Of a stretch of DNA of 64,000 bases, positions 1 through 8,589 are shown in pieces. Location of the stretch: contig NZ_CYSR01000022.1 in assembly GCF_001458395.1 (NCBI RefSeq), positions 1 to 64,000 on the forward strand, read 5' to 3'. A program made the position numbers and the translations under genes. This DNA comes from Leisingera aquaemixtae. GTDB taxonomy: Bacteria > Pseudomonadota > Alphaproteobacteria > Rhodobacterales > Rhodobacteraceae. Under the pieces are notes generated by a model. It made no database searches. It was not told where the DNA came from and saw nothing but the letters and a program-made list of their open reading frames with translations. Each line of letters begins with the position of its first letter. The stretch's first letter is position 1.

Positions 1-142
1 TCGGCAGAAACTGGAACAGGCCAAGGTCAGATTTGATGGCGAAACGGATGTCGTCGAGGGCATGGTCAAGACCGCAACATTCTACGACCCCGACGGCAAC
101 GCCCTGATGCTTGCTGAGGATTTGACCGGAGGAGCTGGGTAA
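1..142 (+). CDS. VOC/glyoxalase-family protein, C-terminal fragment
   Basis: Only the last 46 codons are in the window; the reading frame is open from base 2 and stops with TAA at 140-142. The visible end contains FYDPDGNALML, the usual last beta strand of a vicinal-oxygen-chelate domain, in which the acidic residue of the following strand (here LAED) often ligands the metal. The family includes glyoxalases, dioxygenases and resistance proteins, so the substrate cannot be told from this piece. The start lies upstream of the window. Confidence 0.75.
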   Translation, partial: RQKLEQAKVRFDGETDVVEGMVKTATFYDPDGNALMLAEDLTGGAG

Positions 143-163
143 CGCTTAGGTTTCTTATCGTCT

Positions 164-183
164 CTGGAGCGTGCGCGCTCCAG
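164..183. repeat. 8-bp perfect hairpin after the VOC gene
   Basis: Arms CTGGAGCG (164-171) and CGCTCCAG (176-183) with a TGCG loop. It lies 21 bases after the VOC stop codon and could act in transcription termination or mRNA 3' protection, but no T-run follows. Confidence 0.5.
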
Positions 184-235
184 TCGCAAAGTGGTTTTCC
201 AATAGCTGCCGGTTAAAACCTTAGCAGCATCGGTT

Positions 236-258
236 AAACCGGGCTCGAAGCCCGGTTT
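236..258. repeat. 10-bp perfect hairpin
   Basis: Arms AAACCGGGCT (236-245) and AGCCCGGTTT (249-258) around a 3-base loop. The ends are A- and T-rich, so it could act as a weak bidirectional terminator, but there is no long T-tract on either strand. Confidence 0.55.
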
Positions 259-386
259 CGCCGCGCGCTGCATGAATGTCTGCTTCATACGAAGGTAAAT
301 CTATGAGTCGCTAAAGGTAACTTTGCTGCTTCGGATGAAAATATTTCCCTTTAAAATCAATCAGTCAAGTTCCCTAAAAGGGAGAC

Positions 387-427
387 ACTATGTGTCGCCC
401 GACACTTCTTGTCGGGCGACACATAGT
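387..427. repeat. 18-bp perfect inverted repeat with 5-base loop
   Basis: Arms at 387-404 (beginning ACTATGTGTCGCCCGACA) and 410-427 are exact reverse complements, separated by CTTCT. An 18-bp perfect stem is far beyond chance for a stretch of this size. No gene surrounds it and no T-tract follows. It could be a mobile-element end, a structured RNA or a protein-binding cruciform. Confidence 0.8.
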
Positions 428-526
428 TTTGCCACTTGCGGCAGACCCTTTCCTTTTTCGTGTCTCCAAAATCCTCGCTCGCGCCTCCTGTTCCGCCAGT
501 GGCGAAGCCTTCCCTGATTTTCACTT

Positions 527-547
527 CGGAAGACCTCGTGTCTTCCG
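527..547. repeat. 8-bp perfect hairpin
   Basis: Arms CGGAAGAC (527-534) and GTCTTCCG (540-547) with loop CTCGT. Two G-T wobbles can lengthen the stem. It is the fourth perfect hairpin in this gene-free stretch. Confidence 0.5.
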
Positions 548-996
548 GACTGCGGCCGGACGGTGATCTGACACCCGCGAAATGATAGGATGCGCCGTAG
601 CGGTGAAATTGGGAGGGGCCCGCGCCTGGTGCGGGAGGAACCGGGTTTCTCCGTGGAGGCTGACGCGCAAGCCACATCAGAACCCGTGTTCAGTGTGCCG
701 GCCGGATGGCAGGCGGACCAATCAAACGGAAAATGCCGGGGCAGGGGGGAGCGGGCGCAGCCCGTTGATGCCCTGCCGCGACTCCTGGGATATGCAATCC
801 GCGCGCCCCGCGCGGATTTCTACTGTCTCTTGTTGAAGGCGCAACTGGCCCAAAATCTCTGACGACGGACGCTGATAAAGTTTCACGGTGAAAATGCTCC
901 CGCCCTCCCTGAAACCAGAAAGGGCCAAAACTGGCCGGTTTTTCCGCCGCCCGCAGACCGCCGCCTACAGGCCACCGCAGGCGTTTCGAGCTTCCG

Positions 997-1884
997 TCAA
1001 GCCAAGTCAGCAACTGTTTTCCGGAAATGTGCCCCGCGTGGATTGGATACATGGGTATATAGGACGATATCCAGCGGCAGACGGCCGTACTCTGGAGAGA
1101 GAATGACAGCATCACCGGAAATGATGTGGTTCTGAATGATGGAGTGAGGCACCCAGGCGGCGCCGCTTCCTTCAAGAACCATCTGGGAAATCCCCACCGA
1201 AAATGCGCTTTCCACTGCCGGCGTACCCGTCCAGGCGCGTTCAGCCCTGTTTTGATGCAGCGTTAAAATCTGTCCAAAGAAACTTTCGGCAGGATAATCA
1301 ATGCAGGGAGCATCCGGCGGCAGTATCTGGCCTTCCAGGAGATCATGCCGCAGCGCGCCGCCGGCGACGGGAAGCAGGGTGTCCCGCCGCCAGACATAAC
1401 GGTCAACAGTGTCGTCAAAAGGTACCTGCGGCAGTTCACGGTACTCATAGCTCAAAAGCACGTCGCCTTCGTGGCGCAGAAACGTGGACATGGCAGATAC
1501 CTGGTTTTGCGTCCGCAGCCGGATTTGCGGCGTCCGGCCGCTGTTGCGGAATTTGCGGAGAATCTCCGGAACAACAGACACTGACAGCGAGTGCTGCGTT
1601 ACCAGCACCAGCGGTTCGCCAATGCCTTCCGAATTCTTCAGATGCCCATGCAATTGCCGTAAATGTGCCAGCAGCGCCCGGATCTGCGGCTCGCTTTGAA
1701 GCAACGTGGGAGACAGCTCTACCCGGTTGGCCTCACGCACCAGCAAGCTTCTGCCAATCCAATGCTCCAAGGCCCGTATGCGCCTGGAAAAGGCTGGTTG
1801 TGTTACGTTCCTGCGTGCTGCCGCGGCAGTCAGGCTGCGCTCCTCCAGCAGGATCAAAGCGTCTTCAAAAAGGCGGGTATCCAT
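997..1884 (-). CDS. LysR-family transcriptional regulator
   Basis: A 295-residue protein of normal length for a LysR-type regulator. Residues 1-60 form the winged helix-turn-helix (SLTAAAARRNVTQPAFSRR is the typical recognition region), followed by a linker helix and a periplasmic-binding-like effector domain. It is transcribed away from the PLP-enzyme/ABC-transporter operon that begins about 100 bp away, the classic arrangement in which the LysR protein regulates the divergent operon and itself. A 7-bp dyad sits in the shared intergenic space. The effector is unknown; the neighbouring genes suggest an amino acid or sulfonate such as cysteate or D-cysteine. Family sure, target inferred. Confidence 0.93.
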   Translation of the reverse strand: MDTRLFEDALILLEERSLTAAAARRNVTQPAFSRRIRALEHWIGRSLLVREANRVELSPTLLQSEPQIRALLAHLRQLHGHLKNSEGIGEPLVLVTQHSLSVSVVPEILRKFRNSGRTPQIRLRTQNQVSAMSTFLRHEGDVLLSYEYRELPQVPFDDTVDRYVWRRDTLLPVAGGALRHDLLEGQILPPDAPCIDYPAESFFGQILTLHQNRAERAWTGTPAVESAFSVGISQMVLEGSGAAWVPHSIIQNHIISGDAVILSPEYGRLPLDIVLYTHVSNPRGAHFRKTVADLA

Positions 1885-1889
1885 GCCTG

Positions 1890-1908
1890 CTCATACAATA
1901 TGTATGAG
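1890..1908. promoter_or_regulatory. Dyad in the lysR/PLP-enzyme divergent promoter
   Basis: CTCATAC (1890-1896), AATAT, GTATGAG (1902-1908): perfect 7-bp arms, six bases from the lysR start codon. The position would allow autorepression and control of the divergent operon. It is not a textbook T-N11-A box, so assignment to this LysR protein is an inference. Confidence 0.5.
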
Positions 1909-1986
1909 TAGGCTGCAATGTTTGCATTATTCAACGGCCATTCCAGCGTCTAGCCTTACTGAAAATACGCAAAAGGGATGTATTCG

Positions 1987-3060
1987 ATGAACACCGCAGT
2001 GACAGAAGACACAATGGCCGGGGGTGGCAACCTTGCGCTTGTAAAGCGCGCACTTGAAAACTTCCCGCGCGTGCGGCTGGGCCATCTGCCGACCCCTTTG
2101 GAACCTCTGGATAGATTGAGCGAAGAACTGGGCGGGCCGCGCATCTGGGTCAAGCGCGATGACTGCACCGGTCTTGCCTCTGGCGGCAACAAGACCCGCA
2201 AGCTGGAATTTCTGATGGCAGAAGCGCTGAAACTCGGTGCCGATACGGTTATTACCCAGGGAGCCACCCAGTCCAACCACGCCCGCCAGACGGCGGCGGC
2301 GGCGGCCAAGCTGGGCCTGGATTGCCAAATCCTTCTGGAGGACCGCACCGGGTCGAATGACGTGGCCTATAACTTCAACGGCAACGTTCTGCTGGACCAG
2401 CTGCATGGCGCAACCATCTCCAAGCGGGCCGGCGGTGCCGACATGAATGCCGAGATGGAAACCCTGGCTGGCGCGCTCCAAGACCAGGGCCGCAAGACCT
2501 ATATAATTCCGGGCGGCGGCTCCAACCGCGTTGGCGCGCTGGGGTATGTGAACTGCGCCGCCGAACTGGAGGAGCAGGCCGGAGCGCTTGGGCTGAAGGT
2601 CGACGCGCTGGTTCATGCCACTGGCAGTTCCGGAACTCAGGCGGGGCTGGTGGCGGGGCTTGCAGGTCTTGCAAGTGACATTCACCTGCTTGGGATCGGC
2701 GTGCGGGCGCCGCAGGAGAAACAGGAGAGCATGGTCTTTGATCTGGCCTGCAAGACCATGGATTACCTTGGCATGGGGGCCGAAATCAACCGGGCGTCGG
2801 TTCGGGCGAATTGCGACTATGTGGGGCCGGGTTACGGGCTGCCGACCGAGGGCATGCGCGCGGCGCTTCTGAAGCTGGCCCGGCTGGAGGGGCTTCTGTT
2901 TGATCCGGTCTATTCTGGCAAGGGACTCGACGGCCTGATCGACCAAGTCCGCAAGGGTTATTTCGACGGCATGGATAACATCGTGTTCCTTCATACCGGC
3001 GGCAGCGCAGCGCTGTTTGGATACCCCGGTATCTTCGGTCTGCCGGGCTATCAGGATTAA
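1987..3060 (+). CDS. PLP-dependent D-cysteine desulfhydrase / L-cysteate sulfo-lyase family protein
   Basis: A 357-residue fold-type II PLP enzyme of the ACC deaminase/D-cysteine desulfhydrase family. The PLP lysine lies in [11 protein letters not shown] near residue 55, and [13 protein letters not shown] follows as the substrate-binding serine/asparagine loop. [11 protein letters not shown] and the C-terminal [11 protein letters not shown] are also characteristic. The same family contains CuyA, the L-cysteate sulfo-lyase of roseobacters, which releases sulfite, ammonia and pyruvate; D-cysteine desulfhydrase releases sulfide. Overall resemblance looks nearer to CuyA, but motifs alone do not separate them and no sulfite exporter (cuyZ) is adjacent. 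The start at 1987 is preferred over ATG 1978 because AAAAGGG lies at proper distance from it. It is followed at once by an amino-acid ABC transporter, probably importing its substrate. Confidence 0.85.
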   Translation: MNTAVTEDTMAGGGNLALVKRALENFPRVRLGHLPTPLEPLDRLSEELGGPRIWVKRDDCTGLASGGNKTRKLEFLMAEALKLGADTVITQGATQSNHARQTAAAAAKLGLDCQILLEDRTGSNDVAYNFNGNVLLDQLHGATISKRAGGADMNAEMETLAGALQDQGRKTYIIPGGGSNRVGALGYVNCAAELEEQAGALGLKVDALVHATGSSGTQAGLVAGLAGLASDIHLLGIGVRAPQEKQESMVFDLACKTMDYLGMGAEINRASVRANCDYVGPGYGLPTEGMRAALLKLARLEGLLFDPVYSGKGLDGLIDQVRKGYFDGMDNIVFLHTGGSAALFGYPGIFGLPGYQD

Positions 3061-3094
3061 CAAAAGCACAAGACAATTCAATAGGGAGAAAAAC

Positions 3095-3958
3095 ATGAAA
3101 CTTCTGAAACCAGCCGCCGCCTTAGCCTTTGCTTTGGCCCTGGCGGCCCCGGCCGCCGCCCAGGAACGCACGGGAACCCTGGCCAAGATTGATGCCTCGG
3201 GCGAGATCGTCCTCGGGCATCGCGAAAGCTCGGTTCCGTTTGCCTATCTTGATGAGAACCAGAAACCGGTTGGCTATTCGATCGACCTTTGCATGAAAGT
3301 GGTCGATGCGGTGTCTGCGGAACTGGGCAAGGAACTGTCGATCAAATACGTGCCGGTGAATCCGAAAACCCGGATCGCACTGATGGCCAATGGCACAATT
3401 GATCTGGAGTGCGGCTCAACCACCAACAACCTTACGCGTCAGGATCAGGTGGAATACCTGCCCACCACCTTTATCACCGGAACCAAACTGATGGTGCGCA
3501 AAGGATCGGGGATTGGCTCGGTTGCAGACCTGGAAGGCAAAGCCGTGGCATTGGCGCAGGGCACCACCAACGAGCGCGCGGTAAAGGCGGCAATTGAAGA
3601 ACTGGGCTTGGACGTGAAGGTGCTGCCGGTGCGCGACCATGCCGAGGGCATGCTGTCGCTGGAAACTGACCGGGTGGATGTCTATGCAACCGATCACATC
3701 TTGCTGTTCGGGCTGATCGCCAAGTCGAAAACACCCGATTCATTTGAGGTCGTGGGCGATTTCCTCTCCTTCGACCCTTATGCGCTGATGGTGCGCCGCG
3801 ACGATAGCGCCTTTGAATTGGTGGGCAAGAAGGCCCTGGCCGAAGTGTTCCGCTCAGGCGAGATCAACGAGATCTATTCTAAGTGGTTCGATCCGCTGGG
3901 CGTTGCGCAGACCGATCTGCTGAAGGCTGCGTTCCAGATCAACGCGCTGCCCGAATAA
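3095..3958 (+). CDS. Polar amino-acid ABC transporter, periplasmic binding protein
   Basis: A 287-residue solute-binding protein of the glutamate/aspartate (GltI-like, family 3) type. Residues 1-22 are a Sec signal peptide (basic MKLLK, hydrophobic core, cleavage after AAAQ). The mature part begins with GEIVLGHRESSVPFAYLDEN, typical for this family. The start is set by AGGGAGAA a few bases upstream. It lies 34 bp behind the PLP enzyme and is followed by two permeases and an ATPase, so it defines the specificity of one import system. The ligand is not known; context suggests cysteate, D-cysteine or a related acidic or sulfur amino acid. Confidence 0.92.
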   Translation: MKLLKPAAALAFALALAAPAAAQERTGTLAKIDASGEIVLGHRESSVPFAYLDENQKPVGYSIDLCMKVVDAVSAELGKELSIKYVPVNPKTRIALMANGTIDLECGSTTNNLTRQDQVEYLPTTFITGTKLMVRKGSGIGSVADLEGKAVALAQGTTNERAVKAAIEELGLDVKVLPVRDHAEGMLSLETDRVDVYATDHILLFGLIAKSKTPDSFEVVGDFLSFDPYALMVRRDDSAFELVGKKALAEVFRSGEINEIYSKWFDPLGVAQTDLLKAAFQINALPE

Positions 3959-4030
3959 TCTCTTCCCGCGCTTGCACGGCCGGGCCTTCGCCGCTTGCGG
4001 GGCCCGGCACCTTCAACAGGGTAAACAATC

Positions 4031-4747
4031 ATGAACTACAACTGGAACTGGGGCGTCCTTTTTGAGGGGGAGTACCTGGGCTGGCTGATATCAGGGGTGG
4101 GCTGGACCTTTGCGGTCGCGCTTGCAGCCTGGGTTCTGGCACTGGCCGTCGGGGTGCTAGTAGGTGTCGGACGCACATTGCCGTCAAAGCCCGTCGCCAC
4201 CCTCTGCACCGCATATGTCGAGCTTTTCCGCAATGTCCCGCTCCTGGTGCAGCTGTTCCTGTGGTATTTCGTGATGCCCGAGATCGTCCCGGACGATCTG
4301 GGCCGCTGGATGAAGCGGGATATGCCAAACCCCGAGTATGTCACCGCTGTGATCGGCCTGGGCCTCTATACGGCCAGCCGCGTTGCCGAACAGGTCCGCG
4401 CCGGGATCAACGCTGTGGGCCCCGGCCTGACCAGCGCGGCCTACGCCAACGGCTTCTCGACCGCGCAAACCTACCGCTATGTGCTGCTGCCGATTTCCTT
4501 CCGGCTGATCGTGCCGCCGATGACGTCCGAGTTCCTGACCATCTTCAAGAACTCCTCCCTGGCGCTCACCATCGGGCTTCTGGAGCTGACTGCGCAAAGC
4601 CAGCAGATCGCGGAATACACCTTTCAGGGGTTCGAAGCCTTCACCGCCGCAACGGTCATCTATGTGGTTATTGCGCTTGGCGCGACGGTGATCGCGCAGA
4701 CGCTAGAAAAATATACCCGTATCCCGGGTTATGTCGGAAAGGACTGA
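4031..4747 (+). CDS. Amino-acid ABC transporter permease (first)
   Basis: A 238-residue inner-membrane permease of the HisM/GltJ type. Several hydrophobic helices are evident (for example around WTFAVALAAWVLALAVGVLVG). Conserved YVELFRNVPLLVQLFLWYF and the cytoplasmic EAA loop region near GLTSAAYANGFSTAQTYRY contact the ATPase. It lies 72 bp after the binding protein and 3 bp before the second permease. The two permeases form the heterodimeric channel. The gap before it (3959-4030) contains a GC-rich inverted stretch that may lower expression relative to the binding protein. Confidence 0.93.
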   Translation: MNYNWNWGVLFEGEYLGWLISGVGWTFAVALAAWVLALAVGVLVGVGRTLPSKPVATLCTAYVELFRNVPLLVQLFLWYFVMPEIVPDDLGRWMKRDMPNPEYVTAVIGLGLYTASRVAEQVRAGINAVGPGLTSAAYANGFSTAQTYRYVLLPISFRLIVPPMTSEFLTIFKNSSLALTIGLLELTAQSQQIAEYTFQGFEAFTAATVIYVVIALGATVIAQTLEKYTRIPGYVGKD

Positions 4748-4750
4748 GCC

Positions 4751-5407
4751 ATGGGTGATTTCGATCTTTCCGTCATTTGGAACAATCTTCCCTTTCTGTG
4801 GCAGGGTCTGCAGCTGTCGCTATGGCTCACCTTGCTGGCGGTTATTGGGGGCATCATCCTGGGCACCGGCCTGGCACTGATGCGGCTTTCCGGCATCATG
4901 CCCCTGGCTCTGGCTGCCGCTGGCTATGTGAACCTGATCCGCTCGGTGCCGCTGATCCTGGTGATCTTCTGGTTCTACTTCCTGGTGCCTCTGGCCCTGG
5001 GCCGCCCGATCGGCGGATTCTATTCGGCGCTGATCGCCTTTGTCATGTTTGAGGCGGCTTACTATTCGGAAATCATCCGCGCTGGCATTCAGTCGGTCCG
5101 TAAGGGTCAGGTGCATGCCGGGCAGGCAACAGGACTCAGCTATTGGCAGATTCAGCGCTATGTGGTTCTGCCGCAGGCGTTCCGCAACATGATCCCGATT
5201 CTGGTGACCCAGGGTATCATCCTGTTTCAGGACACCAGCTTGGTCTTTGTCGTCAGCCTGCGCGACTTCATGACCGCTTCCTCAATCGTCGCCCGCACTG
5301 AGGGTCGGCTGGCGGAAATGTATATCTTCGCAGCCCTTGTCTACTTCACCATTTGCTTCGCCGGCTCGCTTTTTGTCCGGCGCCTTCAGAAGGCCAAAAC
5401 CGCATGA
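4751..5407 (+). CDS. Amino-acid ABC transporter permease (second)
   Basis: A 218-residue permease of the GltK type, partner of the preceding one. Membrane helices begin at about residue 20 (LQLSLWLTLLAVIGGIILG). YVNLIRSVPLILVIFWFYF is the family signature, and the EAA loop lies around GQVHAGQATGLSYWQIQRY. Its TGA overlaps the ATG of the ATPase gene (ATGA at 5404-5407), indicating translational coupling. Confidence 0.93.
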   Translation: MGDFDLSVIWNNLPFLWQGLQLSLWLTLLAVIGGIILGTGLALMRLSGIMPLALAAAGYVNLIRSVPLILVIFWFYFLVPLALGRPIGGFYSALIAFVMFEAAYYSEIIRAGIQSVRKGQVHAGQATGLSYWQIQRYVVLPQAFRNMIPILVTQGIILFQDTSLVFVVSLRDFMTASSIVARTEGRLAEMYIFAALVYFTICFAGSLFVRRLQKAKTA

Positions 5408-6132
5408 TCAGCATCGAAAACATCTCCAAATGGTATGGCGACTTTCAGGTGCTGACCGATTGCACCACCCATGTCGGCAAGGGCGAGGTGGTGGTTGTCT
5501 GCGGGCCGTCCGGCTCGGGAAAATCGACCCTGATCAAATGCGTGAATGGGCTGGAACCGGTGCAGCAGGGCCGCATCCTGGTGGAGGATGCGGATGTCAC
5601 CGCCAAGGGCACCAATCTGACCAGGCTTCGCTCGCGGATCGGCATGGTGTTTCAGCACTTTGAGCTCTACCCGCACATGAGCGTGCGCGAAAACCTGTGC
5701 CTGGGCCAGCAGAAGGTTCTGGTCAGGTCGCGCGACGAAGCCAACGCCAAGGCCGAGGCCCTGATCAGCCGTGTCGGGCTGCTGCCGCATATCGAGAAGT
5801 TTCCCGGGCAACTGTCTGGCGGCCAGCAGCAGCGGGTGGCAATCAGCCGGGCGCTGGCAATGGACCCGATTGCGATGCTGTTTGACGAACCGACATCGGC
5901 ACTCGACCCGGAGATGATCAACGAGGTGCTGGACGTGATGGTTGAACTGGCGCAGGACGGTATGACGATGATGGTTGTCACCCACGAGATGGGCTTTGCC
6001 CGCAAGGTGGCGGACCGGGTGGTGTTCATGGATGCCGGCCGGGTCGTCGAAGACCGCGCCACGGAAGAGTTCTTCGGTAATCCAGAAAGCGAACGGGCAC
6101 AGGACTTCCTGAGCAAGATACTAAATCATTAG
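5404..6132 (+). CDS. Amino-acid ABC transporter ATP-binding protein
   Basis: A 242-residue ATPase of the GlnQ/GltL class. Walker A is GPSGSGKST near residue 38, the Q-loop is MVFQHFELYPHM, the signature LSGGQQQRVAISRALA, Walker B MLFDEPTSALDPE, and the H-loop VVTHEMGFA. The start at 5404 gives a normal N-terminus (MISIENISKWYGDF) and overlaps the preceding stop. It powers the uptake system encoded by the three genes upstream and is the last gene of the operon. Confidence 0.95.
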   Translation: MISIENISKWYGDFQVLTDCTTHVGKGEVVVVCGPSGSGKSTLIKCVNGLEPVQQGRILVEDADVTAKGTNLTRLRSRIGMVFQHFELYPHMSVRENLCLGQQKVLVRSRDEANAKAEALISRVGLLPHIEKFPGQLSGGQQQRVAISRALAMDPIAMLFDEPTSALDPEMINEVLDVMVELAQDGMTMMVVTHEMGFARKVADRVVFMDAGRVVEDRATEEFFGNPESERAQDFLSKILNH

Positions 6133-6143
6133 GCTTGCCCGGC

Positions 6144-6185
6144 GGGCTTGCGCCCGAAGGTGCCTTCAGCACTTGGCGCAAGCCC
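6144..6185 (+). terminator. Inverted repeat after the ABC operon, possible terminator
   Basis: Arms GGGCTTGCGCC (6144-6154) and GGCGCAAGCCC (6175-6185) are perfectly complementary. A second small hairpin (GAAGG/CCTTC, 6156-6167) lies in the loop. It starts 11 bases after the ATPase stop. No T-tract follows, so it is either a Rho-independent terminator of weak type or an mRNA 3'-end stabiliser. Confidence 0.5.
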
Positions 6186-6645
6186 GGACAGAGACCTGCT
6201 GGGAGCCGCCTTGACGTGTTGTGCGGGCAAGACTTCCTCCACGTCGTCTTTGTCGAGATCGGCCGCGGCGAAAAGGGCGGATTACATTTTGCACTTCAGG
6301 CTGTTTTGAATGCCCGGTCTGGCGGCATTGGCTGCAACACAGCGGTGAGCGTGCCGCGCCTGCGAGCGGATGCTGCGTCAGCAAACACCCGGAGGGGCAA
6401 CGGCGGCAATATCGGCACGGGGGGCAAGCCTGCCATTCGCCGCACACGCAGACAGGAAGCGCGCACATGTCCGCTGTAGGCACATATCACCCATTGCGGA
6501 CATTAATGCCGACGTTTTGGCTGCCGCCAGTGTGTGTCTCCTCCCAGCTTAAAGCTCGGGCAGTCAGCTCAAATTTTCGGCGCCAACGGGCTGTTGTAAA
6601 ATTGCGCCATACCTGCAGCCTTTACAGCCGTCTTCCACCCTTTTC
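6186..6645. other. Intergenic region before nasT
   Basis: About 460 bases without a credible gene. Short frames on both strands lack ribosome binding sites and family motifs. The nasT promoter must lie in the AT-richer part near 6490-6640, but I cannot point to boxes with confidence. Confidence 0.5.
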
Positions 6646-7242
6646 ATGCTCTGCCGCATGCCCGATGCCCTGTCCATTGTTGTTGTCGAAACCGACCGTG
6701 ACCGCGCCTTCATGATTGTGGACGGGCTGCGGGACGCCGGGGAATTTGACATTCAGGTCATCTCGGAACCTTCAGGCCTCGCGCGTCAAATACAGATGCG
6801 TGACCCGGATGTGGTGCTGATCGACATCGCCAACCCCTCCCGCGATGTGCTGGAGGAACTGACGCTGGCCTCAGGCCCCAAGGACCGGCCAGTGGCGATG
6901 TTTGTGGACCGCAGTGAAGACGGCATGACTGCGGCCGCTGTTGAAGCCGGGGTTTCGGCTTACGTGGTTGACGGGCTGCAGGCCGCCCGGCTGAAACCGG
7001 TCTTGGACGCAGCCATCGCGCGTTTCCGGCTGTTTCAGCGCATGCGCACCGAGCTTGCAGAAACCAAACGGGCCCTGGAAGAACGCAAGGTCATCGACCG
7101 CGCCAAAGGGATGGTCATGAAGGCCAGGGGCATCGGCGAGGACGAAGCCTACGCGCTGCTGCGAAAGGCCGCGATGGACCAGAACAAGCGCGTCGCGGAG
7201 GTTGCGCAGGCGCTGGTCACCGCGGCAGGGCTGCTGGCATGA
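6646..7242 (+). CDS. nasT: NasT: ANTAR-domain antitermination regulator of nitrate assimilation
   Basis: A 198-residue two-domain protein. The N-terminal part (about 1-125) is a receiver-like domain (LSIVVVETDRDRAF, DVVLIDIANPS), and the C-terminal 60 residues are an ANTAR RNA-binding domain (KRALEERKVIDRAKGMVMK through the EAYALLRKAAMDQNKRVAEVA helix). NasT proteins bind paired hexaloop hairpins in nas leader RNA and prevent termination; NasS holds NasT inactive without nitrate or nitrite. Such a leader is present at 8523-8634. The stop overlaps the nasS start (ATGA, 7239-7242). No clear Shine-Dalgarno is seen; the ATG at 6658 is an equally possible start. Confidence 0.94.
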   Translation: MLCRMPDALSIVVVETDRDRAFMIVDGLRDAGEFDIQVISEPSGLARQIQMRDPDVVLIDIANPSRDVLEELTLASGPKDRPVAMFVDRSEDGMTAAAVEAGVSAYVVDGLQAARLKPVLDAAIARFRLFQRMRTELAETKRALEERKVIDRAKGMVMKARGIGEDEAYALLRKAAMDQNKRVAEVAQALVTAAGLLA

Positions 7243-8417
7243 GCGCGACACGCATCCCCGCCGGTTATGTTCCGCTGACTGATGCGGCGCCGCTTATTGC
7301 CGCCCAAGAAATGGGCTTTGCCGCCGAAGAACGGCTGAGTCTGGAGCTGCACCGCGCGCCCTCGTGGTCTTCCCTGCGCGACATGCTGGCGTTCGGGCAG
7401 GTGGATGCCGCTCAGATGCTCGCGCCGGTGCCGGTCGCCGCGGCGCTTGGCGTTGGCGGCGCCAGCGCGCCATTCTCTGTTCTGTCCGTGCTGTCCGTCA
7501 ACGGCACCGTCATTGGCGTCAGCAGCAGCCTGGCCCGCAGACTTGCCGATGCAGGGCACAATTTTTCCTTCAATGACGCCGCATCCGCCGGCAAGGCCCT
7601 GATAGCCGCAGCCGGCCCCGGCCTGCGGATTGGCGTGCCGTTTCCCTTTTCCATGCATATGGAACTGCTGCACTACTGGCTGCAAGGGCTGGCGGCGGAC
7701 CGCGGCCGCGGCATCAGCATCCGCACGGTCCCGCCGCCGCTGATGAGCGATGCCATCAAAAGCGGTGAGATAGACGCGTTCTGCGTTGGCGAACCCTGGG
7801 GATCCATCGCGGTAGAAAATGGCGCGGGGGCGCTGCTGTTGCCCGGGCGGGCGATCTGGTCCTTTGCGCCGGAAAAGGTGCTGGCGGTCCGCAGTACCTG
7901 GGCAGAGGCCGAACCCGGCCTGACCGGCCGCCTGATCCGGGCCCTGTGGCGCGCGGGGCGCTGGCTGGCCGACCCGGCTTCCCGCGGGCTGGCGGCGGAA
8001 ATCCTGTCCGCGCGGCGGTATCTCGATCTGCCCGCCGAAATCATCGAACGCGCGCTGTCGGGAAAGTTCACGGTCACGCCCCAGGGGCTGCAGCGTGAAG
8101 TCTCCGGATTTATCGGCTTCCATGACGGCGCCGCTGGCTTTCCCTGGCGCAGCCAAGCCCAATGGGTTGCGCTGCAACTGGCGGAACGGACTGGCCTCGA
8201 CCGGCACAGGGCGCTGGAATTGGCCGGGCCGGTCTTCCGCAGCGATCTATACCGCTCCGCCCTGGCCGGGACCGGTGCGGACTTGCCCGGCGCCTCGTCG
8301 AAACTGGAAGGCGCGACCGGCGTTTCGCTGCTGGCCGCAGGAGAATCGGAAGCGGTCAGGCTGCTGCCGAACCGGTTCTTTGATGGCCGTGTTTTTGATC
8401 CCATGGCCGCGGACTGA
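7239..8417 (+). CDS. nasS: NasS: nitrate/nitrite-sensing partner of NasT
   Basis: A 392-residue protein of the NrtA/CmpA/NasS family of nitrate-binding proteins. It begins MSATRIPAGYVPLTDAAPL without a signal peptide, which separates cytoplasmic NasS from the secreted importer component NrtA encoded downstream. Conserved stretches include FGQVDAAQMLAPVPVAAALG and GEPWGSIAVENG. In Azotobacter, Paracoccus and Bradyrhizobium, NasS binds NasT and releases it when nitrate or nitrite is bound. The 4-bp overlap with nasT supports equimolar production. Confidence 0.92.
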   Translation: MSATRIPAGYVPLTDAAPLIAAQEMGFAAEERLSLELHRAPSWSSLRDMLAFGQVDAAQMLAPVPVAAALGVGGASAPFSVLSVLSVNGTVIGVSSSLARRLADAGHNFSFNDAASAGKALIAAAGPGLRIGVPFPFSMHMELLHYWLQGLAADRGRGISIRTVPPPLMSDAIKSGEIDAFCVGEPWGSIAVENGAGALLLPGRAIWSFAPEKVLAVRSTWAEAEPGLTGRLIRALWRAGRWLADPASRGLAAEILSARRYLDLPAEIIERALSGKFTVTPQGLQREVSGFIGFHDGAAGFPWRSQAQWVALQLAERTGLDRHRALELAGPVFRSDLYRSALAGTGADLPGASSKLEGATGVSLLAAGESEAVRLLPNRFFDGRVFDPMAAD

Positions 8418-8522
8418 TGAAAAAGCAGGCAGCTTGCCGCGCTGCAACGCTGCGGCGCAGAATTTCCTGCTGCGCGAGCAAAGAAACCTTTTGCGCAGGC
8501 CGGATCTTCCGGCAGTCTGAAG

Positions 8523-8589
8523 TCAGACAGGCAACGGAGCCTGACTGAGAATTTTCCCGAAGACCGGGTTTCACTGAGCAAAGCCGCTC
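8523..8589 (+). promoter_or_regulatory. ANTAR target RNA motif (P1 and P2 hexaloop hairpins) in the nas leader
   Basis: P1: stem CAGGC/GCCTG (8528-8532 with 8539-8543), extended past an A-A mismatch by TCAG-type pairs to 8523-8548, with hexaloop AACGGA. P2: stem GAGC/GCTC (8576-8579 with 8586-8589) with hexaloop AAAGCC. Both loops have A at position 1 and G at position 4, the two positions known to be conserved in ANTAR targets. The P2 loop and 3' arm overlap the 5' arm of the terminator beginning at 8580, so bound NasT would favour P2 and block termination ahead of nrtA. Confidence 0.88.

Larger units (their letters stand above)
143..996. other. Non-coding stretch with tandem hairpins
   Basis: About 850 bases between the VOC gene and the convergent lysR. 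Short open frames exist on both strands but none has a ribosome binding site, a recognisable domain or normal composition. What stands out is four perfect inverted repeats within 164-547, listed separately. The rest (548-996) shows nothing I can name. Confidence 0.6.

Noticed and set aside
82-288. A 68-codon minus-strand frame over the VOC end and first hairpins
   Set aside because: It overlaps the real VOC coding end and its sequence is produced by the hairpin arms; no ribosome binding site.
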